64,000 nt of DNA, taken from the NCBI GenBank assembly GCA_902764875.1, contig CACWXP010000010.1, forward strand, positions 1 to 64,000, read 5' to 3'. Below the pieces are notes generated by a model that saw only the letters and a program-made list of their open reading frames with translations, did not search any database and was not told where the DNA came from. The stretch is from an uncultured Eubacteriales bacterium. GTDB taxonomy: Bacteria; Bacillota; Clostridia; Christensenellales; Aristaeellaceae. Of this stretch, positions 35,368-45,371 are shown piece after piece. Numbering within the stretch: the stretch's first letter is position 1; every line of letters starts with the position of its first letter. Both the position numbers and the translations under genes were made by a program.

Positions 35368-36228
35368 ATGGAACAGGAAATCCGGTTGAAGGATTTGTTT
35401 ACTCATTTTCTGCAGCGCTGGAAGAGCATTCTTGCGGTGACGATTATTTGCGCTGCCGCGCTTGGCGGCTGGCAGTTTCTCGGTGTGAAAAAAGCACATG
35501 ATGCCGGAGAAAAGACGAAGGAAGAAGCCCGGTATGAACAGGAACTGACCACATATCAGGCAAATCTGGCAAACGCACAGCAGAATGTGGAATATCTGAA
35601 GGGTGTTTTGGAGAGAAGGATGACCTATCGGGATCATTCCCTGCTGATGAATTTGAACCCGAATGATGTGTGGGCGGCGGAGAAAAAATATCTGGTGAGT
35701 GATGCGGACGGGTCTGCGGCAGAGATTTTGGCGGTTTATACGGGAACAATGATCGCAGATCATGACACGAAAGCTGTTATGAACGCCTTCGGAACCGACA
35801 ACGCGGGCTATGCCAACGAAATTGTAATGATAACCGCGGACAATGCAGAGAACAGTTTTACGGTACGGGTGTGGGCTTCGGAGAAGGAAACAGCGGAAAA
35901 GGGCCTGGCGTATGTTGCGCAAAAGATTGAAGAGACAGAAAAGGAGGCACGAAATCTTGGTGAACATACACTGAAACAGCTGAATGAAGGCGTTTCAAAG
36001 AGTGTTTTTCCGGATTTGATTTCTGAGCAGAACACGGTAGGCGAAAAAATAGCGGATGATGAGGATTCGGTAAACAGAGCCAGGAGAATGCTGAATAACG
36101 TTTTGGAAAGTCAACCGTTCAAACCCGGGGATCCGGTGGTTCGTTGGGCTGTTACAGGGGCGGTGCTCGGGTTTCTGGCTATGATTGGGATTTATCTGAC
36201 GACTTTTCTGCGGAAGAAAGAACGGTGA
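35368..36228 (+). CDS. Wzz-like polysaccharide co-polymerase
   Basis: 286 residues from ATG 35368, with GGGAGG 11 bases upstream; an open frame extends back to 35266 through the leader but has no good ribosome site. One membrane helix at about 26-43, an extracytoplasmic helical domain with coiled-coil segments, and a second helix at about 260-280 after QPFKPGDPV. The motif NPNDVWAAEKKYLVSD matches the Wzz-like protein at 5088, showing the two are paralogues; this one lacks the cytoplasmic kinase-like domain. It would set polymer length with the Wzy proteins downstream. Confidence 0.83.
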   Translation: MEQEIRLKDLFTHFLQRWKSILAVTIICAAALGGWQFLGVKKAHDAGEKTKEEARYEQELTTYQANLANAQQNVEYLKGVLERRMTYRDHSLLMNLNPNDVWAAEKKYLVSDADGSAAEILAVYTGTMIADHDTKAVMNAFGTDNAGYANEIVMITADNAENSFTVRVWASEKETAEKGLAYVAQKIEETEKEARNLGEHTLKQLNEGVSKSVFPDLISEQNTVGEKIADDEDSVNRARRMLNNVLESQPFKPGDPVVRWAVTGAVLGFLAMIGIYLTTFLRKKER

Positions 36229-36234
36229 TTCATA

Positions 36235-37680
36235 TTGCAGATTAACAGTAAGTATTCCTGGATCAAGCATCTTGACTTTATGGTGATTGATCTGATTTCC
36301 TTGCTTATCTCGTTTTTTCTGGCTTATTGGCTGAAATTCGGAGATTTCTCACTTTCATATGGAATGACGGGAGTTTGGCCCCGATATCTGGCACTGGTAC
36401 TGATTGTGAGTGTTGTCGTAACATTGTTTGTCAATCCGTACAGTGGGATTTTGCGACGGCCGTATTACATGGAGATCATTCGGGCACTTCAGCTGGTGAT
36501 CTACAATCTGATGCTGGTTACTCTGTTTTTCTATATCTTCCAGATCGGTATTGCCTATTCACGGGAAATGTCCCTTTATATGTACGGCTTGTACTTTATC
36601 ATTTCCCTGGTGCTTAAGTTTTTCTGGAAAAAGCTCCTGGTTAGCGGAAAAATCGTCGTCAAAACCACAAAGCAGATTCCTTTGTTTGTGATCGGTTCCC
36701 GGACGGATATTGAGAAAACGATTCAGAACGTGTCTGCCGGTGATTTTCAGCTGTATGAGATCAAAGGTGTTCATCTGGTGGATGATTATGCGTGTACTTC
36801 CGTCCGCCCGGTTGGGATGGATCCGATTCCGGCGATTGGCGGAGATTTTGTTTCGTATATTCTGAACAGGAATATCCATGAAGTGCTGGTGGCAGTCGCG
36901 CCGTCGTCGGTGGAAAATGATTCACTGGAGCGGCTGAATGAGAACGGCGTCAGCCTGAATGTAGCTGTGGAAAGCGCTGTCGGATTTTTGCCGGAAGAAC
37001 AGTATATCCAGAACATGGGTGTATACAGGACGCTGTGCGTCGGATATTTTTCCTTTACGCCCGGTCAGATGGTTTATCTGGGAATCAAAAGGATTGTGGA
37101 TTTTCTGTTCGGCGTACTTGGAATAATCATTCTGGTGCCACTTTCAGCGTTGGTGAAGATCGCTTATCTGGCGTCAGGAGATAAGGCATCTGTTTTCTAC
37201 AGTCACATTCGTGTTGGTCAGGACGGAAAGCCGATTCGGATTATCAAATTCAGGACGATGGTGCCTGATGCGGACGAGCAACTGAAAATCTTGCTGCAGA
37301 ATGATAAATACCGGAAGGAATGGGAAGAATATCAAAAGCTTTCGGATGATCCGCGGATTACCCGGATCGGCAGAATTCTGCGTAAAACATCCCTGGATGA
37401 ATTCCCGCAGTTTATCAATGTCCTGGTTGGTGATATGTCGCTGGTCGGGCCTCGGCCGTTGGTCGTCGGGGAACTGGAGAAGCATGATGGTCTGAAGCTG
37501 TATCAGCGGGTGAAACCGGGGATTACCGGATGGTGGGGATGCAACGGGCGAAGCAATATTGATTATCGCGAGCGCCTTGAGCTTGAGTATTATTACGTAA
37601 AACACTGCAGTTTGTCGCTGGATCTGCTGTGCATTTTCCGGACACTGCTTGCGGTATTGAAGAAGGAAGGGGCCCAGTGA
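36235..37680 (+). CDS. Polyprenyl-phosphate sugar-1-phosphate transferase (WcaJ/CpsE-type priming enzyme)
   Basis: 481 residues from a TTG at 36235, six bases after the previous stop; GTGATT-type weak ribosome site. Four N-terminal membrane helices, a CoA-binding-like middle region ([20 protein letters not shown]), a fifth helix ([20 protein letters not shown]) and the catalytic domain: [22 protein letters not shown], then [21 protein letters not shown] and [29 protein letters not shown]. It transfers a sugar phosphate to undecaprenyl phosphate and starts repeat-unit assembly. It is the only priming transferase in the window. Confidence 0.95.
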   Translation: MQINSKYSWIKHLDFMVIDLISLLISFFLAYWLKFGDFSLSYGMTGVWPRYLALVLIVSVVVTLFVNPYSGILRRPYYMEIIRALQLVIYNLMLVTLFFYIFQIGIAYSREMSLYMYGLYFIISLVLKFFWKKLLVSGKIVVKTTKQIPLFVIGSRTDIEKTIQNVSAGDFQLYEIKGVHLVDDYACTSVRPVGMDPIPAIGGDFVSYILNRNIHEVLVAVAPSSVENDSLERLNENGVSLNVAVESAVGFLPEEQYIQNMGVYRTLCVGYFSFTPGQMVYLGIKRIVDFLFGVLGIIILVPLSALVKIAYLASGDKASVFYSHIRVGQDGKPIRIIKFRTMVPDADEQLKILLQNDKYRKEWEEYQKLSDDPRITRIGRILRKTSLDEFPQFINVLVGDMSLVGPRPLVVGELEKHDGLKLYQRVKPGITGWWGCNGRSNIDYRERLELEYYYVKHCSLSLDLLCIFRTLLAVLKKEGAQ

Positions 37681-38555
37681 GCGTATCTGTTATCATTCCG
37701 ACACTGAACGCAGAGAGAGAACTCCCGGAACTGCTACAGATGCTGGCGGCTCAAACGGTTCAGGCGGATGAGATCATTGTGGTGGATTCTGAATCCTCGG
37801 ACCGGACAGCGGACATTGCGAAGAAAGCAGGAGCCCGTGTATTGAGCGTTCGGCGAGGGGATTTTGATCACGGAAAAACCCGGGATTGGGCGTTACGGGA
37901 ATCTTCCGGAGATTCTATTGTTTTTCTGACACAGGACGCAATCCCAGCGGATAAGTATTTCTTGGAGAATATGCTCAACGCGATATCGGAAGATCGGATC
38001 GCCGTGGCCAGCGGACATCAGCTGCCAAAAGAGGATGCCTCGCCGATAGAGAGACTGATCCGTGAATACAATTACCCGGCGGTCAGCTGCGTGTGGTCAG
38101 AGGCGGATGTAGAACGACGGGGGATCAAAGCCTTTTTCTGTTCAGACGCGTGTGCGGTATATAACCGGGAAATTTATCTGGAACTGGGCGGGTTTGACTA
38201 TCCATTGAAAACAAACGAGGATATGTTCTTTGCTGCCTGGGCGATCCGGAACGGATTCAGGGTGGCCTATACCGCGGATGCCCGGGTGTATCACTCGCAC
38301 AATTTTACATTAAAGCAGCAGTATCACAGAAATTATATTCAGGGATATGAGATTGAACGGCACCGGAAAATGATCGGGAATGCTTCACAGGAAAAGGAAG
38401 GAATAAAACTGTTTCGGTTTGTCTCCTCAGGTTTGCTCCGGAAAGGACGGATTCTTTCCTTCTTCCGGTTTGGGCTGGACTGCTGTGCCCGGCTGCTTGG
38501 AAGTCGGGCAGGAAGAAAGCAGGCCCTTTGTGAGGCTCGTGTATGCATAAAGTGA
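37677..38555 (+). CDS. GT2-family, rhamnosyltransferase-like
   Basis: 292 residues from GTG 37677, overlapping the previous stop (GTGA). [19 protein letters not shown] and EIIVVDSESSDRTADIAKKAGARV open the GT-A domain; RRGDFDHGKTRDWALRES and FLTQDAIPAD are patterns of the WbbL/RfbF rhamnosyltransferase group, and LKTNEDMFFAAWAI gives the acceptor-side ED motif. The dTDP-rhamnose genes are not present here, so the donor is unknown. Confidence 0.88.
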   Translation: MSVSVIIPTLNAERELPELLQMLAAQTVQADEIIVVDSESSDRTADIAKKAGARVLSVRRGDFDHGKTRDWALRESSGDSIVFLTQDAIPADKYFLENMLNAISEDRIAVASGHQLPKEDASPIERLIREYNYPAVSCVWSEADVERRGIKAFFCSDACAVYNREIYLELGGFDYPLKTNEDMFFAAWAIRNGFRVAYTADARVYHSHNFTLKQQYHRNYIQGYEIERHRKMIGNASQEKEGIKLFRFVSSGLLRKGRILSFFRFGLDCCARLLGSRAGRKQALCEARVCIK

Positions 38556-39754
38556 AGAATATCGTGATAGCCTGCGACTATGCTTATATCGAAGGCGGCG
38601 CCGCAAAGGTTGCGATTCAGACGGCTGTGCTTCTGTCCCGAAATACGGACTGCCACGTGTTCTTTATCGGAGGAAGCGGAGAAGCATGCCGGGAGCTTCG
38701 GAACAGTAATGTTACCTGCGTTCTTTTCCGGCTGCCGGATCTGCTGCAAAATCCGAGCAAAACCGATGCATTTATCCATGGAATTTACAACAGAACAGTT
38801 TATCGGAAAGCAACTGAACTGTACCGAACGCTGAATCCGACAGAAACCGTTCTGCATGTGCATACCTGGACGAAGGTGCTGACCAGTGCTGTTTTCAAAG
38901 CTGCTTCCGACTGCGGAATTCGAATTTTCCTGACGCTTCATGATTATTTCCTGGCTTGCCCCAACGGCGGGTGTTATAATTATGTTCAGCGGAAAATCTG
39001 CAAATTGCAGCCTATGTCCATGCAGTGCGTTCTTTGCAACTGCGATTCGCGAAATTATGTGTATAAAATATGGCGTTGCCTGCGCCAGGCCAGACAGAAC
39101 CGCGTGCTTCGCAGACTTGATATTCGCTATATTTTCATTTCTGCTTTTCAGCGGGAACAGTTGAAAAGGCGGGGCGTTTCGGGCACCCGTGAGTATTATG
39201 TACGGAATCCTGTTCCTGTCGGAGACCGGTACCGTGTCAAAGCGGAGGAAAATGAACTCTTCCTGTTTGCCGGACGTGTGACACAGGAGAAAGGTGCGGA
39301 TCTTTTCTGCGAGGCGGTTACACGGGCCGGTGTGAAAGCGGCGGTTTTGGGTGACGGGGCGATGCTGGAGGATCTGAAGAAAAAGAATCCTTCAGTCTTT
39401 TTTCCTGGCTGGCAGTCCTCGGAACAGATGCAGGAATGGAAGAAACAGGCTCGTTGCTATATTTTCCCTTCGGTTTGGTATGAGGGTTCACCACTGACTG
39501 TACCGGAAATGCAGGCATTCGGCGTTCCGTGCATTGTGACAGACTGCAGTTCTGCGAAAGATACTGTTACAGACGGCGAAAACGGTTTTGTTGTCGGTGC
39601 GGAGATTTCGACGCTGGAAGAAACTGTTCGGAAGATGTCGGACGATACGGTTGTCAAGGCGATGTCTGTCGCGACTTATAATCGCTTTGATGAAGAAGGT
39701 TGCTCTTCGGAAACGTATATAAAACAACTGACAAAAGTATATGAGGAAGGGTAA
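38543..39754 (+). CDS. GT4-family glycosyltransferase
   Basis: 403 residues, ATG 38543 within the end of the previous gene. IVIACDYAYIEGGAAKVAIQTAV is the GT4 glycine loop, and FLTLHDYFLACPNGGCYNY with the following Cys-rich LQPMSMQCVLCNCDSRNYVYK resembles the Cys cluster of the 6542 enzyme. The C-terminal half has LFAGRVTQEKGADLFCEAV and YFPS-type SVWYEGSPLTVPEMQAFGVPC, the EX7E region. Adds a sugar to the lipid-linked unit. Confidence 0.9.
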   Translation: MHKVKNIVIACDYAYIEGGAAKVAIQTAVLLSRNTDCHVFFIGGSGEACRELRNSNVTCVLFRLPDLLQNPSKTDAFIHGIYNRTVYRKATELYRTLNPTETVLHVHTWTKVLTSAVFKAASDCGIRIFLTLHDYFLACPNGGCYNYVQRKICKLQPMSMQCVLCNCDSRNYVYKIWRCLRQARQNRVLRRLDIRYIFISAFQREQLKRRGVSGTREYYVRNPVPVGDRYRVKAEENELFLFAGRVTQEKGADLFCEAVTRAGVKAAVLGDGAMLEDLKKKNPSVFFPGWQSSEQMQEWKKQARCYIFPSVWYEGSPLTVPEMQAFGVPCIVTDCSSAKDTVTDGENGFVVGAEISTLEETVRKMSDDTVVKAMSVATYNRFDEEGCSSETYIKQLTKVYEEG

Positions 39755-39763
39755 GAAACAGAT

Positions 39764-41164
39764 ATGATGTCGATTCTGATTCCCACCGCCGTATTTCTGG
39801 CGGTTTACTGGGGTCGTTTTTTTCTGCTGAATTATAAATTCGGAAAGAACCCCCCTCTGATTCTGCCGCTGGCATTCACCTGCCTGTTTATTCCGAAGAT
39901 TACGCTGATGCAGATCAATCCGGATCACAGCATGGCGGGAATACGGACGGATGATATCCTGATGCTGGTGATGCTCCTGATTTCCCTGCGGGATGCTTAC
40001 ACCTGGAAAAACAGAAAGGTTTTGATCGGTGTCGGTTTTCTGTTGGTCCTGTCCGTCTCAAATCTGATTTCTGTATTTGTCGGGCGGTCTACGGGTTATG
40101 ATAACGCAATTCCGTTTTCCATCCTGTTCATTCTGCGAAGATATGAATACTTTGCTTTTGTACTGATCGGAATCTATCTGGCGCGGAAGACAGAGAATGC
40201 TGAAAAAGTCGCGCTGGAAGAGTTTACCTGGTTGAGCTGTATCCATGTGGTAATCGCGCTCCTGCAGGTCGCCGGCGTTTGCAACTATGCTACAATCGGA
40301 TTTCTGGATTATTGTCCGGACTACTGGCGGGGACTGGCGATTTCAACCTTCAACGGTCATTATGAATATGGACAGTTCCTGTGCTTTGCGCTGGCAATCT
40401 ATCTATGTGCTTTCATTCGGACAAAGAAGATTGCATGGGCGGGGATGATGGCTGTGTCTATGGTGATGCTTTGGCTCACAAAATCAAGGTCTTCGGTCAT
40501 TGTAGGCGCGATTGTAGTTATTTTAATCCTCTTTGTATCTGCGTGGAAGATTCGCAGACGCTGGCTGCGGATTTGCGTGCTTGTCGGGATGTTGCTGGTG
40601 ATCGTTGCGGGTGCTTTGGTGTGTACGGGTGTGATTAAGGTCGGACGATTTGCACTGATTGACCTGAACGCATATTACAGAGGCTGGAATTATTATATGG
40701 AGCACGGGGACCTGAAAAAACTGAACGAGCTTGTCCGGATGGATGCGAATACCGGATTTGGAATGGGCTGGGGAGGCAATATCGACGGTTCCGCTGCTGG
40801 GCGGTTCTATAAATGGGGATGTGCCATGGACGGTTTCCGGCAGTCTCCGATCTTCGGCTATGGAACCGGGGTGACGCAGGTTGCAGACGGAAACTATTTC
40901 AAACTGTTGGGTGAGGGTGGACTGATCGGAACTCTGCTGTGGTTGGGTATGTATGGCTATTATATGTTTACGGTATGCTCTTTGCGGAAGAAGACGGTTA
41001 TTGCGCGAAGTGTGTTCTATATGATGGTTTCCATTCTTTTTGCTTCACTGTTCTTTGATATGTTTGAAGCTTCCAAACCGATGGAAATGCTGTGGTTGGC
41101 AATTGGTCTGGTGATAGGAATTCCGTCATTAAAATCTGAGGGACTTGCGGGAGAACATGAATGA
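39764..41164 (+). CDS. Wzy-like polymerase, copy 1 of a tandem pair
   Basis: 466 residues, about ten to twelve membrane helices. Landmarks are STFNGHYEYGQFLCFALAIY, TKSRSSVIVGA, a large external loop, GYGTGVTQVADGNYFKLLGEGGL and DMFEASKPMEMLWLA. The same landmarks occur in the same order in the adjacent gene, so the two arose by duplication. The loop containing Arg and the GYGTG/DGNY segment is where Wzy/O-antigen ligase proteins keep functional residues. It probably polymerises repeat units on the outer face. It overlaps the next start by four bases. Confidence 0.82.
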   Translation: MMSILIPTAVFLAVYWGRFFLLNYKFGKNPPLILPLAFTCLFIPKITLMQINPDHSMAGIRTDDILMLVMLLISLRDAYTWKNRKVLIGVGFLLVLSVSNLISVFVGRSTGYDNAIPFSILFILRRYEYFAFVLIGIYLARKTENAEKVALEEFTWLSCIHVVIALLQVAGVCNYATIGFLDYCPDYWRGLAISTFNGHYEYGQFLCFALAIYLCAFIRTKKIAWAGMMAVSMVMLWLTKSRSSVIVGAIVVILILFVSAWKIRRRWLRICVLVGMLLVIVAGALVCTGVIKVGRFALIDLNAYYRGWNYYMEHGDLKKLNELVRMDANTGFGMGWGGNIDGSAAGRFYKWGCAMDGFRQSPIFGYGTGVTQVADGNYFKLLGEGGLIGTLLWLGMYGYYMFTVCSLRKKTVIARSVFYMMVSILFASLFFDMFEASKPMEMLWLAIGLVIGIPSLKSEGLAGEHE

Positions 41165-42597
41165 TTTCGATTATTGACATCAGCGGGGTTTTACTGGCGC
41201 TGTACTGGCTCCGCTTTCTTGTCTGGAAGAGGAAGGAATTGCCTCTGGTGATTCCGATTCTGTTCACCTGCGTTTATCTGCCCAAGCTGAACCTGATCCA
41301 GGTGTCCAGTCTGAGTACCGCCGGGATCCGGATTGACGATTTTTTGGCTTTACTTCTGCTGATTGTTGCCGTAATGGATCCGGCTACGTATCGGAACCGG
41401 GCTGTCAAGTGGGGCTTTCGGATGCTGCTGCTTCTGTCTGTGGTAAATCTGCTGTCTGTGATTGTTGGCAGACTGAAAGGGTACGATAATCAGGTTCTGC
41501 TTTCTGTTCTGATGGTGATCCGGAAATTTGAATACTGTTCTTTCGCTCTGGCTGGAATCTACACGGCTCGAAAACTGGGGAATCCATATAAAGTTTTCTA
41601 TTCAGAGTTTACTTGGCTGAGTATACTTCTGATGATTCCGGCAGCTTTGCAGGTGATGGGAAAAGTTACCTATGCAGTGAATGGCACGGATCTGGGAGAC
41701 TATTTACATGGCACGGCGGCAGCAACCTTCAACGGGTATTATGAATACGGCCAGTACCTGTGCTTTGCCAGCGCAATATATATCTGTGATCTGCTGAACG
41801 GTCAGGAAAAGGCGAAGATATGGAAGACGTCGATTCCGGTGTCGCTGATTATGCTTCCGTTGACGCTGGGAATTTTGACGGTTTCCAAATCCCGTTCATC
41901 CTTGGTGATCGGTTTTCTGCTGATCCTGACAGCCGTTTATTTTCCGATTCGAAGGACAGTTTTCCGGTCGAGGCTTATTGCCGGAGGATATGGGGGAATT
42001 GTGTTGCTGGGGGCACTTACGGTTTTGCTGACCGGCGTTATTAGTGTGAATATCCTGGGCCGTTTCGGTGAGGCTTTTACCGGGGATTTATTTGGGAAGG
42101 CACGTGTCCTTCTTTCAAAAGGTGACTTCCGACGGTATGTGACCATGATTCGCACCGGGTTGTTTGAATACAACATGATTGACCAATGGGGATATCTGGA
42201 CTATATTTCAGATTGGTCCATGGCGACCCGATTTTTGAAGTGGGGAGCGGCTCTGGATGGCTTTCGGTATAATCCCCTGCTTGGTTACGGTACCGGTGTT
42301 ACTCACGTCATGGACGGCAACTATATCCGCCTGCTCGGTGAAACCGGTCTATTGGGCACTTCCGTCTGGCTGGTTTTCTACTTTGGCATGATGCGCTTTG
42401 TCTGGAAGTTCCGCAATCAATCCCTTTTGGGCAAAGCTGTGCTTCTGATGATGCTCTCCATTCTGCTGAATGCTGTCACGATTGATATGTTTGATGCATC
42501 TAAGCCCATGGAGATCCTGTGGTTATTGGTCGGAGGTGTTTTAGCCTCCAATGCCATAGAAAAAAGCTATCAAGGAGTCCTATATGACATTTGTTAA
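41161..42597 (+). CDS. Wzy-like polymerase, copy 2 of a tandem pair
   Basis: 478 residues, ATGA-coupled to copy 1. Shared landmarks are ATFNGYYEYGQYLCFASAIY, SKSRSSLVIGF, GYGTGVTHVMDGNYIRLLGETGL and DMFDASKPMEILWLL, with the N-terminal GIR(T/I)DD motif also common. Overall similarity by eye is high in these segments and low in some helices, so the duplication is old enough for divergence. Two linkages, or a polymerase plus a ligase, are possible roles. Confidence 0.82.
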   Translation: MISIIDISGVLLALYWLRFLVWKRKELPLVIPILFTCVYLPKLNLIQVSSLSTAGIRIDDFLALLLLIVAVMDPATYRNRAVKWGFRMLLLLSVVNLLSVIVGRLKGYDNQVLLSVLMVIRKFEYCSFALAGIYTARKLGNPYKVFYSEFTWLSILLMIPAALQVMGKVTYAVNGTDLGDYLHGTAAATFNGYYEYGQYLCFASAIYICDLLNGQEKAKIWKTSIPVSLIMLPLTLGILTVSKSRSSLVIGFLLILTAVYFPIRRTVFRSRLIAGGYGGIVLLGALTVLLTGVISVNILGRFGEAFTGDLFGKARVLLSKGDFRRYVTMIRTGLFEYNMIDQWGYLDYISDWSMATRFLKWGAALDGFRYNPLLGYGTGVTHVMDGNYIRLLGETGLLGTSVWLVFYFGMMRFVWKFRNQSLLGKAVLLMMLSILLNAVTIDMFDASKPMEILWLLVGGVLASNAIEKSYQGVLYDIC

Positions 42598-43873
42598 ACT
42601 TTTGAAAAGATCAGGACAATTGCTTCTGGTACCGGTTGTGATCTGCCTGATTGTTTTCAGCCTGATGGCGCTGTCTTATCTGCTTCCGACAGAGCAGATG
42701 AAGGAGCATACAAAAGATTCCTTTCCGATTTTCGGGAAGGAAGGTCCTTATTATCCGACAGACGGACAGAAGGGAACGGTTCGGGACAATTTCATTGATG
42801 CACTGTATATGGATCAGGCGATTGTCAACGTAAATGATGCGGATTTGCTGAAATGCGTCATGAATGGCTATGACTGGTCTTGGCAGGATCCTTCCAGGCC
42901 GATTGAGAATCTGGAAGCGGCGGTAACTGATCCGGAAAGTGTTTCGCTTGTAAATACAGAACATCGGTTTGTGAACGGTCATGTGATATTTGTTAAGCTG
43001 CTGCTGTTTATTCTGAGTTATTCCGGGATACGGATTTTCGGCCTTTGTTTATGTGGAATCCTGATCGTTTTACTGGGCTGGATGATGTACAGGCGGGGGT
43101 ATGGGAGATGTATCCTTCCCGTTATGCTTTCTGTCTGGTTCCTGCGCCCGATAACGATCGGGATGAATATGACGTTTATGGGAATCTTTGTCTGCACAAT
43201 GGTTCCCTGTATCCTGATGCTTGCAGTCAAAAAAGAGACACTGGAAAAGCGGACCTGGCTGTTCTTTGCTGTGACAGGAAGTGTCACCTTCTGCTTCAAC
43301 ATGAATTATTTCCAGCTGATCAGCTTTGGTATGCTGCTTATGCAGAATCTGATGATTACAGGTGTTCCGGAGAAACCGGGGAAGATGGCTTTGAAGATAT
43401 TGGATCTGTTCATTGCCTGGATGGCCGGATATGCTGGTACTATGGTTTTTAAATGGATCTTCTATGCACTGACTATAGATGGAAATATGTTTGCTGAAAT
43501 GATGAAGCATATGTCGATGCGCTCAGCAGAGGATGAAAGTTCCCGCCTGGGTGCAGTCTGGTTTAATATGAAGATTGCATTCGGCAGTTTGTGGTTTGAT
43601 ATTCCGGAAGCGATTTTCCTGATATATTCCCTGATTCATTGGAAAAAAAATAAAATAGGGTTCGCATTTTCTTCTGCTGAGATTCTATTTACAGCTGCAA
43701 TGTTGCTGATTCCTGTCGCCCGTCTTGCCATTTTGGCAAATCATTCATGGGTTCATGCCTGGTTTACCTATCGCGTTCTTATGCTTCCCGTGTTGGCAGT
43801 GAATATGCTGATGGTTTTACATCCCATGCACCCAAAGGATTCAGCGGTTGTTAGGGATTTGAAGCCTGTTTAA
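42584..43873 (+). CDS. Multi-pass membrane protein of the polysaccharide operon (function unknown)
   Basis: 429 residues starting 14 bases inside the previous gene. One N-terminal helix is followed by an external domain of about 100 residues (ending VNTEHRFVNGHVIF), then seven or eight further helices and the motif NHSWVHAWFTYR before the last helix. The external domain followed by helices and this NHS…H…FTYR motif suggest a GT-C-like or other lipid-linked sugar enzyme, but I cannot assign a family. Confidence 0.65.
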   Translation: MTFVKLLKRSGQLLLVPVVICLIVFSLMALSYLLPTEQMKEHTKDSFPIFGKEGPYYPTDGQKGTVRDNFIDALYMDQAIVNVNDADLLKCVMNGYDWSWQDPSRPIENLEAAVTDPESVSLVNTEHRFVNGHVIFVKLLLFILSYSGIRIFGLCLCGILIVLLGWMMYRRGYGRCILPVMLSVWFLRPITIGMNMTFMGIFVCTMVPCILMLAVKKETLEKRTWLFFAVTGSVTFCFNMNYFQLISFGMLLMQNLMITGVPEKPGKMALKILDLFIAWMAGYAGTMVFKWIFYALTIDGNMFAEMMKHMSMRSAEDESSRLGAVWFNMKIAFGSLWFDIPEAIFLIYSLIHWKKNKIGFAFSSAEILFTAAMLLIPVARLAILANHSWVHAWFTYRVLMLPVLAVNMLMVLHPMHPKDSAVVRDLKPV

Positions 43874-43904
43874 TCACACAGAACCAGATAAAACAAGGTG
43901 ATTT

Positions 43905-44837
43905 ATGAATATTCTTTTGTTGGGTGGAGCGGGATTTATCGGAACGAATCTTTTAATTCAGTTGTCGGGAAATCCGTTGAACCGGATTACGGTTGTTGAC
44001 CGGGAATCATCTTTTTTTACACATATTGAAGAGCTTGGCCTTTCCAATGTGAAAACTGTAGTATCAAAACTTTCTGCAGATGAAAACTATGATGCACTTC
44101 TTGTAAATCAGGATGTGGTTTATCATCTGATCAGTACCTCCATGCCTACGAATTCCAATCAGCGTATTCCGGAGGAATTGAAAGCAAATGTGCTGCTGTC
44201 TGCCACGATACTGGAAGCTTGCGCTCGGCAGAAAGTCGGTAAAGTTGCTTTTATTTCTTCCGGCGGAACGGTTTATGGCAAAGAATCCTCCTGTCCGCTG
44301 TCTGAAGAAACACCGACGAACCCAATTTCTTCCTATGGTGTTCAGAAAATAACAATCGAAAAGCTGCTCTATTTGTATAATTATATGTACGGTTTGGATT
44401 ATCGGATTATACGCCTTGCGAATCCATACGGACCGTATCAGCGGCCGAACGGTGTTTTGGGTGCGGTGACAACTTTTACGTGGAAAGCTATTCATGGAGA
44501 ACAGATTGAAGTCTATGGTGACGGTTCCGTTGTTCGGGATTTCATTTTTATCGATGATGCTATTCGGGGAATTTTGAATATCGTAGACGGCAATACCCGG
44601 GAACATGTTTTTAACCTTGGCAGCGGCCGGGGTACCAGTATCCGGCAGGTACTGGAAACCATAGAAAAAGTGCTGAACGTTAAACTGAATGTAAAATACA
44701 GCAAAGCGCGCCTTGTTGATGTTCCGGTGAACTACTTGGATATTTCCCGTTATGAAGCTGCCTTCGGACCGCTGCGTCCTGTTCAGTTGGCCGAGGGCAT
44801 TCAAAGAACAGCTGCGTTTATGAGGAGTCGAACATGA
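43905..44837 (+). CDS. NAD-dependent sugar epimerase/dehydratase (GalE-like)
   Basis: 310 residues, ATG 43905. NILLLGGAGFIGTNLLIQL is the extended-SDR NAD loop; AFISSGGTVYG (Ser/Thr) and SYGVQKITIEKLLYLY (Tyr, Lys) give the catalytic set; RLANPYGPYQRPNGVLGAVTTF and VVRDFIFIDDAIRG are typical of UDP-hexose 4-epimerases. Probably interconverts a UDP-hexose or UDP-uronate used in the repeat unit. Confidence 0.88.
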   Translation: MNILLLGGAGFIGTNLLIQLSGNPLNRITVVDRESSFFTHIEELGLSNVKTVVSKLSADENYDALLVNQDVVYHLISTSMPTNSNQRIPEELKANVLLSATILEACARQKVGKVAFISSGGTVYGKESSCPLSEETPTNPISSYGVQKITIEKLLYLYNYMYGLDYRIIRLANPYGPYQRPNGVLGAVTTFTWKAIHGEQIEVYGDGSVVRDFIFIDDAIRGILNIVDGNTREHVFNLGSGRGTSIRQVLETIEKVLNVKLNVKYSKARLVDVPVNYLDISRYEAAFGPLRPVQLAEGIQRTAAFMRSRT

Positions 44838-45334
44838 ACATTATCGCGATTCACTGGCTTCTGAAGACAAAAATCAAGACGGTGTTTTATAAGATGATCT
44901 TTGGTCATTCACTTTCACTTGCAAAGGGAATGAACTTTCGGGACAACTTTCATATCTGGATGGAGCCTGGGGCGAAGATCACGGTAGGGAACAGCTTCTT
45001 CAATAACGGTTGCAGTCTCTGCGCCCGAGAAGAGATTTCCATCGGAGACAATTGCCTTTTCGGAGAAAACGTCAAAGTCTATGACAATAACCATGTTTTC
45101 AAATATGCCGACACCCCGATTTCAGAACAGGGTTTCAAATCCGAAAAGCTGATCGTCGGCAACAACTGCTGGATCGGCACCGGCTGCATCCTGATTAAAG
45201 GCGCCAGGATCGGTGACAACTGCGTCATCGCCGCCGGGCAGGTGATCAACGGCGTCATCCCGCCCAACACCCTTGTCAAGCTCGACGGCTCCCTCGAGCC
45301 GCTGCAGCGGATCACTGGGGTCAGGTTCAACTGA
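44834..45334 (+). CDS. Hexapeptide-repeat acetyltransferase with mosaic base composition
   Basis: 166 residues, ATGA-coupled to the epimerase. KITVGNSFFNNGCSLCAREEISIGDNCLFGENVKVYDNNHVF and NCWIGTGCILIKGARIGDNCVIAAGQVI form the beta-helix, with an active-site-like His in DNNHVF. The first half uses AT-ending codons like its upstream neighbours, but from about 45100 onward codons end mostly in C or G like the genes that follow. The last eight codons (RITGVRFN) and the TGA stop lie in a 30-bp palindromic element (45309-45338). It is therefore a likely recombination joint. Confidence 0.85.
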   Translation: MNIIAIHWLLKTKIKTVFYKMIFGHSLSLAKGMNFRDNFHIWMEPGAKITVGNSFFNNGCSLCAREEISIGDNCLFGENVKVYDNNHVFKYADTPISEQGFKSEKLIVGNNCWIGTGCILIKGARIGDNCVIAAGQVINGVIPPNTLVKLDGSLEPLQRITGVRFN

Positions 45335-45338
45335 TCCA
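45309..45338 (+). repeat. 30-bp palindromic element, copy A
   Basis: Arms GGATCA (45309-45314) and TGATCC (45332-45337) surround CTGGGGTCAGGTTCAAC and an extra A follows. The TGA of the right arm is the stop codon of the acetyltransferase gene. Copies B (48049), C (50428), D (56098) and E (62758) share the arms, the GGGTCAGGT-type centre and the exact 30-bp length. Confidence 0.8.
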
Positions 45339-45371
45339 TTTTCCGCTTATTCTTTTTGTTACGAGGACCAT

